Part shown: positions 7,108-11,537 of the stretch, piece after piece
Layout: the number at the start of each line of letters is the position of its first letter
Numbering within the stretch: position 1 is the first letter of the stretch
Assembly (NCBI GenBank): GCA_028708945.1
Contig: JAQVXV010000024.1
Coordinates: 1 to 11,537, forward strand
DNA length: 11,537 bases
Reading direction: 5' to 3'
Source of the DNA: Bacilli bacterium
GTDB lineage: Bacteria > Bacillota_I > Bacilli_A > RF39 > UBA660
The notes under the pieces: generated by a model
Databases searched by the model: none
Told to the model about the DNA's origin: nothing
The model's input: only the letters and a program-made list of their open reading frames with translations
Translations under genes and position numbers: made by a program

Positions 7108-9165
7108 ATGGCAAGAAAAAAGTATAGTTATAAAAAATTATATAAAGACATAAATGAAATCACCGAAAAAAGATTCAATGTCTTAATAAGTACCATTATT
7201 GTAATAATGTTTATTTTAATCTCCTATTTATTTTATGTTCAAATCATAAAGTGCGATGTTTATACTGCTAAAGTGTCTGAAATAACCCAAAATGTAATTT
7301 ATGGCACTACAGCACCAAGAGGAAGAATATATGACCGAAATGGCCGAATAATCGTCGATAATATAGCAGTAAAAGTAATTTATTACAAAAAACCAAATAA
7401 TATAAAGATAGAAGATGAAATTTTTCTTGCTAATAGATTAAGTGAATTATTAGAAGTAAATTTTTCTAAAATAACTAATGATAATATAAAAAAATTTTGG
7501 ATAGATAATAATCCAAAAGAAGCGAAAACGAAAATAAAAGAAGAAGAATGGAAGTTATTAGAAGAGCGCAAAATAACCTTAGATGATATTGAAAAATATA
7601 AATTAGAACGCGTTAGTGAAAAAGAGATGAAAACTGTCGATCTAGAAACAGCTTATATTTATTATCTAATGAATAAAGGTTATTATTATTCAGAAAAAGT
7701 AATAAAAAGCGGTGCTGAATTAACGGATTTAGAGTATGCTACAGTCGGAGAAAATATTTCTACTTTAAAAGGTGTCAATACCAAATTAGATTGGGAAAGA
7801 TATTATCCTTATGGAGATGTATTTAAAACAATATTAGGAACAGTATCTTCAACATCAACTGGTATTCCTTATGAATTAAAAGAATATTATTTAGATAAAG
7901 GATATAGTTTAAATGATCAAGTGGGAACTAGTTATCTAGAATATCAATATGACGATTATCTTAAAGGTACTAAAAACATCTATGAAATCACTAATGATGG
8001 TAGTTATAGGTTAATTGAAGAAGGTAAAAGAGGAAATGACTTAGTAATATCAATTGATATTGAGTTACAAAAAGGTATTGAAGCTATACTAAAAGAAGAA
8101 TTAAAAAGAACAAAAAATGAAGCTAATACTAAATATTACAATAAGTCATTTGTAATAATCAATGATCCTAAAACCGGTGATATATTAACAATGGCAGGTA
8201 AACAAATAATAAAAAAAGATGGCAAATATGAAATATATGACTATACTCCAGGGATAGTAACATCGCCAATTGTTCCAGGTTCTGTAATAAAAGGAGCATC
8301 ACATATTGTTGGTTACAATAATGGGGCTTTAAAAATTGGAGAAAGAAGAGAAGACGCTTGCATTAAAATAGCAGCAACACCAATTAAATGTTCTGTATAT
8401 TATATGGGTATAGTAAACGATGTCGATGCTTTAGCAAATTCTTCTAATACCTATCAGTTTAATACAGCTATTAAAGTAGGAAATGGAAACTATAAATATA
8501 ATCAACCATTAAAAATTGATACAAAAGCATTTGAGATATACCGTAATACCTTTGCAGAATTCGGATTAGGAGTAAAAACAGGAATTGATTTACCTGTTGA
8601 AAGTTTAGGATATAAAGGTGTAAGTAAATTGCCAGGTTATCTACTCGACTTTGCAATTGGACAATACGATACTTATACACCTATACAATTATCACAATAT
8701 GTAAGTACGATTGCAAACAATGGCATCAGAACAAAACCAAAGTTATTAAAAGCTGTTTATTCTTCTAATAGTGAAGCGCCTTTAACTAATCGAATATATG
8801 AAAATAAAGCAGTAATCATCAATACTTTAAATACCGAAAGTGAGTATTTAGAAAGAGTTAAACTTGGTTTTCAATCTGTAATAGCTTATGGTACTGGTTA
8901 TGGATATATTGATAGTCATAATTTAGCAGCCGGGAAAACCGGAACAAGCGAAAGTTTTATCGATACTGATAATGATGGTATAGTAGATACCGAGACTATT
9001 AGTAATGCATTTGTAGCTTATGCACCTTATAATAATCCAAAGGTAGCGTTTACGGTGGTATCTCCAGACGTAGCACCAGCAGGTGTAGGCTATAGTTATA
9101 GAAGCAATGTAAACAAAAGAATAACTCAGCGCATAACAAAAAAGTATTTTCAAATGTATAAATAA
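7108..9165 (+). CDS. Class B penicillin-binding protein (PBP2/MrdA-like transpeptidase)
   Basis: A 685-aa peptidoglycan D,D-transpeptidase. A basic cytoplasmic tail of about 23 residues precedes one membrane helix (about 24-46), then the PBP dimerisation domain with its hallmark APRGRIYDRNGR at 69-80. The transpeptidase domain covers about 345-670 with all three active-site motifs: SxxK at 392-395 (SVIK, catalytic Ser392), SxN at 445-447 (SSN) and KTG at 610-612. There is no glycosyltransferase domain, so it is class B and should partner a SEDS polymerase such as RodA or FtsW; no PASTA domains, which favours PBP2/PbpA over PBP2X. The neighbouring rpmG also points to PbpA, since pbp2-rpmG is a recurrent Firmicutes gene pair as I recall it. 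Between KTG and the next strand lies an EF-hand-like D-x-D-x-D-G-x-x-D loop (619-627). The start is set by AGGAGGG at 7096-7102, 5 bp before the ATG. Confidence 0.93.
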   Translation: MARKKYSYKKLYKDINEITEKRFNVLISTIIVIMFILISYLFYVQIIKCDVYTAKVSEITQNVIYGTTAPRGRIYDRNGRIIVDNIAVKVIYYKKPNNIKIEDEIFLANRLSELLEVNFSKITNDNIKKFWIDNNPKEAKTKIKEEEWKLLEERKITLDDIEKYKLERVSEKEMKTVDLETAYIYYLMNKGYYYSEKVIKSGAELTDLEYATVGENISTLKGVNTKLDWERYYPYGDVFKTILGTVSSTSTGIPYELKEYYLDKGYSLNDQVGTSYLEYQYDDYLKGTKNIYEITNDGSYRLIEEGKRGNDLVISIDIELQKGIEAILKEELKRTKNEANTKYYNKSFVIINDPKTGDILTMAGKQIIKKDGKYEIYDYTPGIVTSPIVPGSVIKGASHIVGYNNGALKIGERREDACIKIAATPIKCSVYYMGIVNDVDALANSSNTYQFNTAIKVGNGNYKYNQPLKIDTKAFEIYRNTFAEFGLGVKTGIDLPVESLGYKGVSKLPGYLLDFAIGQYDTYTPIQLSQYVSTIANNGIRTKPKLLKAVYSSNSEAPLTNRIYENKAVIINTLNTESEYLERVKLGFQSVIAYGTGYGYIDSHNLAAGKTGTSESFIDTDNDGIVDTETISNAFVAYAPYNNPKVAFTVVSPDVAPAGVGYSYRSNVNKRITQRITKKYFQMYK

Positions 9166-9176
9166 TGTGCTATAAT
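9147..9176 (+). promoter_or_regulatory. Promoter of rpmG-efp
   Basis: A perfect TATAAT (9171-9176) with a TGn extension (9168-9170) follows TTTTCA at 9147-9152 (four of six consensus bases, 18-bp spacing). The -35 lies in the last codons of the penicillin-binding protein gene, and I see no terminator between the two genes. Confidence 0.6.
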
Positions 9177-9205
9177 ATTGAAAGTTAGTTGAAGGAGGGA
9201 TTATA

Positions 9206-9373
9206 GTGGCTAAAAAAGGAGAAAATAGGGAAAGAATAACCTTAGAGTGTACAGAATGTAAAAGCGAAAATTACCGTACAGAAAAAAATAAAAAAAATAC
9301 AACTGAACGTTTAGATCTAAACAAATATTGTAATAAATGTCAAAAAGCAACAAAACATAAAGAGAAAAAATAA
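9206..9373 (+). CDS. rpmG: 50S ribosomal protein L33, zinc-binding form
   Basis: A 55-aa basic protein starting at GTG, 7 bp after AAGGAGG (9192-9198), ending at TAA 9371-9373. It reads as bacterial L33: I-T-L-E-C-T-E-C, then N-Y-R-T-E-K-N-K, then [10 protein letters not shown]. Cysteines 15/18 and 42/45 form the two CxxC knuckles of a zinc ribbon, so this is the C+ form rather than the zinc-free paralogue that some Firmicutes keep for zinc starvation. L33 sits near the E site of the large subunit. It has its own promoter just after the penicillin-binding protein gene and runs into efp after 25 bp. No Zur-like palindrome is evident in the short upstream region. Confidence 0.95.
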   Translation: MAKKGENRERITLECTECKSENYRTEKNKKNTTERLDLNKYCNKCQKATKHKEKK

Positions 9374-9398
9374 AAAAAATACTTTTAGGAGGTAAAAC

Positions 9399-9956
9399 AT
9401 GATAAACGTGAATGATATTAAAAACGGTATGACGATAAGACATGAAGGAAATATATATCAAGTAATGGATTTTTTACATGTAAAACCTGGTAAAGGAGCA
9501 GCATTTGTTAAAGCAAAACTTAAAAACTTACGAACTGGGGCAACTGTAGAATATACTTTCAATTCTAGTATCAAACTAGAAAAGGCAAATATCAGTAAAA
9601 CTAATATGCAATATTTATATTCAAGCGGTGACAAATACGTTTTTATGAATATGGAAACATATGATCAAATTGAATTAACTTCAGAACAATTAGGAGATGA
9701 AGCAGAATATCTTAAAGAAAATCTTAGTGTCGATTTAACTTTTTTTGAAGATGAATTATTAGGAATTTCATTACCTGAAAAAATTGAATACGAAGTTATA
9801 CAAACAGAACCAGCAGTAAAAGGAAATACGACAACTAATGCCAACAAAGATGCACAACTTGAAAATGGAATGACAGTAAAAGTACCTTTATTTATTGAAA
9901 ATGGTGAAAAAATTATAATATCAACAAAAGATGGAAGATATGATTCGAGAGCGTAA
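9399..9956 (+). CDS. efp: Elongation factor P
   Basis: This 185-aa translation factor binds between the P and E sites and rescues ribosomes stalled on polyproline stretches. All three beta-barrel domains are present: an N-terminal KOW-like domain (about 1-63), the central OB domain (about 65-128) and the C-terminal OB domain (about 130-185, with KGNTTTNANK and a G-x-x-V-x-V-P-L-F-I stretch). The tip loop HVKPGKGAAF places Lys32 at the position that is modified with aminopentanol in Bacillus subtilis and with beta-lysine in E. coli (Lys34). No modification gene is in the window, so the modification here is unknown. The start follows AGGAGGT (9387-9393) by 5 bp. It lies 25 bp behind rpmG and is probably co-transcribed. 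No convincing terminator follows it; the downstream A/T tract at 9969-9992 forms only a very weak hairpin. Confidence 0.97.
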   Translation: MINVNDIKNGMTIRHEGNIYQVMDFLHVKPGKGAAFVKAKLKNLRTGATVEYTFNSSIKLEKANISKTNMQYLYSSGDKYVFMNMETYDQIELTSEQLGDEAEYLKENLSVDLTFFEDELLGISLPEKIEYEVIQTEPAVKGNTTTNANKDAQLENGMTVKVPLFIENGEKIIISTKDGRYDSRA

Positions 9957-9976
9957 CTTCTTTTTGTTAAAAACTA

Positions 9977-10005
9977 TTGAAAATTTTTTTTTATTTATGT
10001 ATAAT
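9977..10005 (+). promoter_or_regulatory. Sigma-A promoter of the lipoprotein gene
   Basis: TTGAAA (9977-9982) and TATAAT (10000-10005) are spaced 17 bp apart: eleven of twelve consensus bases. The start codon is 26 bp beyond the -10 box. Confidence 0.8.
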
Positions 10006-10031
10006 GTATGTAGAAGGTAGGAGGTAAGCAT

Positions 10032-10481
10032 ATGAAAAAGTTTTTGATGTCTATATCTTTAGTTTTATTAGCTTTCACAGTAACTGCATGTGGTTGTGAT
10101 AAAAAAGATCCAGAACCGGATGGAAGTGATAAAACTACAAATAAACCAGTAACGAACACAAATGAAGATGTAATTAAAGACCAAACAGTAGGTGGCTTGT
10201 CATTTACTAATACATCGTTAGTGTATGATAATAATATAAGTATGCTAGTTTTTGTTACACAAGTTGAAAACACGTCTAATGCTAATGTTGAATTAGGGAT
10301 ATTCTGTTTAGTAGCAAAAGATGAAGAAGGTAAAGAAATTGCTAGATATGCTAGTTATGCTGGTGAGACTTTAGAGCCTGGTGTAGTTAGACAAATTATG
10401 ACTAAATCTGATGGAAATTCAGAAGATGTTACAAAAATCAAAAAAATTGACTATTTACTAGAAAACAATTGTAAACAATAA
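10032..10481 (+). CDS. Small lipoprotein of unknown function
   Basis: A 149-aa protein with a type II signal peptide: MKK, a hydrophobic stretch (4-16), and a V-T-A-C lipobox with the lipidated Cys at 20. A polar, Thr/Asn/Asp-rich linker of about 30 residues follows, suited to spacing a domain off the membrane. Residues 55-149 look like one small beta-sandwich: F-T-N-T-S-L-V-Y-D, then V-F-V-T-Q-V-E-N-T-S, then K-D-E-E-G-K-E-I-A and L-E-P-G-V-V-R. This 'extracellular domain with N-T-S and L-x-P-G' pattern resembles FxLYD-like domains, but I cannot assign a family. Cys92 and Cys147 could form a disulfide. The start follows AGGAGGT (10019-10025). It has its own promoter and a weak terminator, so it is probably monocistronic. 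Confidence 0.88.
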   Translation: MKKFLMSISLVLLAFTVTACGCDKKDPEPDGSDKTTNKPVTNTNEDVIKDQTVGGLSFTNTSLVYDNNISMLVFVTQVENTSNANVELGIFCLVAKDEEGKEIARYASYAGETLEPGVVRQIMTKSDGNSEDVTKIKKIDYLLENNCKQ

Positions 10482-10488
10482 AATAATT

Positions 10489-10513
10489 AAAGGATAAAGT
10501 CCTTTTCTTATTT
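10489..10513 (+). terminator. Intrinsic terminator after the lipoprotein gene
   Basis: AAAGGA (10489-10494) pairs with TCCTTT (10500-10505) across a TAAAG loop and leads into a T-rich tail interrupted by C and A. The stem is short, so efficiency is uncertain, but the position 7 bp after the stop codon fits. Confidence 0.6.
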
Positions 10514-10528
10514 AGTTTCATATTTTTG

Positions 10529-10557
10529 TTGACAAAGTAATATAATTTAAGTATAAT
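10529..10557 (+). promoter_or_regulatory. Consensus sigma-A promoter of infC-rpmI-rplT
   Basis: TTGACA (10529-10534) and TATAAT (10552-10557) with exactly 17 bp between them: a full twelve-of-twelve consensus, the strongest promoter in the window. Transcription should start near 10564, giving a leader of about 125 nt before infC. Confidence 0.92.
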
Positions 10558-10583
10558 TAAATAGAAATTAAAAAAAGAAAGAA

Positions 10584-10657
10584 GAAGTGTCCACTTCTCA
10601 CCCGATTGCCAAAGCTTTGGGTAAAATGCTAAATGTGTTTTTTAAGGTGGATACTTT
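10584..10657 (+). promoter_or_regulatory. Antiterminator long-range helix
   Basis: GTGTCCAC (10587-10594) pairs with GTGGATAC (10647-10654) including one G-U. The helix can extend on both sides (AAG 10584-10586 with TTT 10655-10657; TT 10595-10596 with AG 10645-10646) to about 13 bp. It encloses the ACCC...GGGT and CCAAAGCTTTGG elements that would form the L20-binding region. When formed it removes the left arm of the terminator. Confidence 0.7.
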
Positions 10658-10675
10658 GTGTTCACTTTTTTATTT
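10647..10675 (+). terminator. Regulated intrinsic terminator in the infC leader
   Basis: GTGGATAC (10647-10654) pairs with GTGTTCAC (10658-10665), 8 bp with two G-U pairs, closing a TTT loop. A T-run TTTTTTATTT follows (10666-10675). It ends immediately before the infC ribosome site. Confidence 0.78.
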
Positions 10676-10691
10676 GGAGGTGTCAGTTATC
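10676..10691 (+). promoter_or_regulatory. infC ribosome site deciding an AUC start
   Basis: GGAGGTG (10676-10682) is the only Shine-Dalgarno sequence near the conserved infC N-terminus. Counting from GGAGG, 8 bases separate it from ATC at 10689-10691, in frame. No ATG, GTG or TTG lies in frame at a suitable distance: the GTG at 10680 is inside the site itself, and no ATG, GTG or TTG follows in frame before the conserved YINEQIRAKEV block. Confidence 0.75.
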
Positions 10692-11219
10692 GCTGGTAGA
10701 GAAAGAGATTTATATATTAATGAACAAATAAGAGCAAAAGAAGTTTTAGTTATTGGACCTAATGGTGAGCAATTAGGAATAAAAACTATTAATGATGCTC
10801 GTACATTGGCAACATATGCAGGTTTTGATTTGGTGCTTATAAGCCCTAATGCTAATCCACAAGTATGTAAGATAATGGATTATAATAAGCATAAATATGA
10901 AACCAAAAAGAGACAAAAAGACAATGTAAAAAAACAACGAGAAACTAATTTAGAAGCAAAGGAATATCGTTTATCGGTAACGATCGATATCCATGACTTT
11001 GATACTCGTGTTCGAAATTCTTTAAAATACCTTGAAAAAGGCCATAAAATTAAAGTCAGTATTAGATTTAAAGGAAGAGAAATGGCACATCCAGAACTTG
11101 GCGAAAAAGTTTTAAATCGTTTTGCAGATGCTTTAGAAAGTGTTTCAGTGATCGAACAAAAGCCAAAATTAGAAGGGCGCTACATGAATATGTTGCTCGC
11201 ACCTAAAAAAGAAAAATAG
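10689..11219 (+). CDS. infC: Translation initiation factor IF-3 (AUC start)
   Basis: IF-3 binds the 30S subunit, prevents premature 50S joining and checks start-codon and initiator-tRNA pairing. From the ATC at 10689 the product has 176 aa, the usual family length; using the upstream GTG (10587) would add 34 residues encoded by the leader RNA. The N domain (about 8-80) shows YINEQIRAKEV, GPNGEQLGI and PQVCKIMDYNKHKYE, where most relatives have a Gly-Lys-Phe in place of N-K-H. A basic Lys-rich linker precedes the C domain (about 88-172: E-Y-R-L-S, H-D-F-D-T-R, L-E-K-G, I-R-F-K-G-R-E, then LAPKK). A rare start codon (AUU in E. coli and Geobacillus) is a known infC trait that lets IF-3 repress its own translation. 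Its TAG overlaps the rpmI ribosome site. Confidence 0.93.
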   Translation: MAGRERDLYINEQIRAKEVLVIGPNGEQLGIKTINDARTLATYAGFDLVLISPNANPQVCKIMDYNKHKYETKKRQKDNVKKQRETNLEAKEYRLSVTIDIHDFDTRVRNSLKYLEKGHKIKVSIRFKGREMAHPELGEKVLNRFADALESVSVIEQKPKLEGRYMNMLLAPKKEK

Positions 11220-11227
11220 GAGGAATT

Positions 11228-11416
11228 ATGCCAAAATTAAAGACACATAAGGGAACAAAAAAAGTTTTAAATGTAAGACAAAGTGGTTCTATAACCATTG
11301 GTAAACCAGGACAAAGACATAATACTGGTAAGAAGAATACTGCATCAAACCGCAAAGGAAGAAAAGGATCAGTATTATCACAAAGTGATTATAGTAGAAT
11401 AAAGACATTAATATAG
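11228..11416 (+). CDS. rpmI: 50S ribosomal protein L35
   Basis: A 62-aa, very basic protein with the L35 start MPKLKTHKG and the conserved end D-Y-S-R-I-K. The length is normal (62-66 aa). AGGAGG (11218-11223) overlaps the infC TAG stop and lies 4 bp before the ATG, so the gene is tightly linked, perhaps translationally coupled, to infC. The middle ([17 protein letters not shown]) keeps the basic rRNA-binding character. Confidence 0.95.
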   Translation: MPKLKTHKGTKKVLNVRQSGSITIGKPGQRHNTGKKNTASNRKGRKGSVLSQSDYSRIKTLI

Positions 11417-11432
11417 TAGGAAGGAGATTTAT

Positions 11433-11537
11433 ATGACAAGAGTAAAGAGTGGAGCAATAAGTAAAGCACGCCACAAAAAAGTACTAAAACAAGCAAAGGG
11501 ATATTTTGGAAGTAAACATAGACTTTATAAAACAGCA
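11433..11537 (+). CDS. rplT: 50S ribosomal protein L20 (3' end outside window)
   Basis: The first 35 codons are present, starting 16 bp after the rpmI stop with AAGGAG at 11421-11426. The sequence [18 protein letters not shown], then K-G-Y-F-G-S-K-H, is the N-terminal rRNA-binding tail of L20, essential for early 50S assembly. In Firmicutes L20 is also the repressor of this operon, through the infC leader upstream. Confidence 0.95.
   Translation, partial: MTRVKSGAISKARHKKVLKQAKGYFGSKHRLYKTA

Larger units (their letters stand above)
10564..10688 (+). ncRNA. L20-type ribosomal protein leader (attenuator) of infC operon
   Basis: In B. subtilis, ribosomal protein L20 binds the infC leader and triggers premature termination, so the operon is shut down when free L20 accumulates. 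Position, length and sequence character match that leader class: GTGTCCACTTCTCACCCGAT near the 5' end, an internal CCAAAGCTTTGG hairpin (10609-10620), then GGTAAAATGCTAAATG. The segment 10647-10654 can pair either with 10587-10594 (antiterminator) or with 10658-10665 (terminator with T-run). By chance the leader is open in the infC frame, including an in-frame ATG at 10626 and GTG at 10587. These are not the start: they have no ribosome site and lie inside the RNA structure. The family call is by recognition and fold, not a covariance search. Confidence 0.8.

Noticed and set aside
7383..7571. Minus-strand open frame inside the penicillin-binding protein gene
   Set aside because: Hydrophobic, Ser/Phe/Ile-rich product typical of the complement of AT-rich coding sequence; the plus-strand protein is complete and has all motifs.
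8471..9153. Two minus-strand open frames (8471-8680 and 8923-9153)
   Set aside because: Both lie opposite the transpeptidase domain, including the KTG motif in the second case, and lack translation signals.
9210..9461. 83-codon minus-strand open frame over rpmG
   Set aside because: Spans the complement of rpmG and the efp start; its Phe/Tyr/Ile-rich product is a by-product of Lys-rich L33 codons.
9957..9992. Intrinsic terminator after efp
   Set aside because: There is a T-run, but only a very weak A-T hairpin before it, so I do not call a terminator.
9995..10273. 92-codon minus-strand open frame over the lipoprotein gene
   Set aside because: Opposite a gene with a consensus promoter, ribosome site and lipobox; no signals of its own.
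11289..11474. 61-codon minus-strand open frame over rpmI and rplT
   Set aside because: Complement of two clear ribosomal protein genes.
1..11537. Genetic code 4 (TGA read as Trp), suggested by low GC and absence of TGA stops
   Set aside because: No in-frame TGA occurs in any gene, and tryptophan is encoded by TGG throughout, so the standard code suffices; the lack of TGA stops in nine genes can be chance in AT-rich DNA.

Overview
The window looks like chromosomal DNA of a low-GC Gram-positive bacterium of the Bacilli/Mollicutes-like branch (possibly an uncultured RF39-type lineage). That placement is my inference. It rests on strongly AT-rich codon use, near-consensus sigma-A promoters, strong AGGAGG ribosome sites, an infC-rpmI-rplT operon behind an L20-type leader, an EF-P whose tip loop reads like that of Bacillus, and a PBP2-rpmG gene pair. 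All visible stops are TAA or TAG and Trp is encoded by TGG, so the standard bacterial code fits.

Left half (1-5834): one giant gene, cut by the left edge. It encodes at least 1,943 residues of a probable extracellular stalk or adhesin. It is built almost entirely of Ig/Fn3-like beta-sandwich modules in a strict A-B-C cycle of about 252 residues: 20 modules are visible, with A about 88, B about 82 and C exactly 82 residues. Only the C modules contain cysteines, always at positions 2 and 70. A 1,178-bp block has a second copy 1,497 bp downstream that differs at one base. The gene ends in a unique domain of about 262 residues without a recognisable cell-wall anchor. An intrinsic terminator follows, starting inside the stop codon.

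Middle (5871-9373): nfo (endonuclease IV, AP-site repair) has its own extended -10 promoter. A small YqfT-like gene lies on the opposite strand and overlaps the nfo 3' end by 10 bp. Divergent from it is a class B penicillin-binding protein for septal or lateral-wall peptidoglycan cross-linking. rpmG (ribosomal protein L33, zinc-binding form, 55 aa) follows it with its own extended -10 promoter.

Right (9399-11537): efp (elongation factor P) is 25 bp behind rpmG and probably co-transcribed with it. A small lipoprotein gene follows with a good promoter of its own. Last comes the translation operon infC-rpmI-rplT, the latter cut by the right edge. It has a perfect TTGACA-17-TATAAT promoter and a leader in which one strand can form either an antiterminator or an intrinsic terminator, as in L20 autoregulation. 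infC most likely starts at a non-canonical AUC codon.

Apart from the giant repeat protein this is housekeeping sequence. I see no transposase, CRISPR array, tRNA, phage or defence system. The most unusual content is the modular repeat protein and its internal recombination history.
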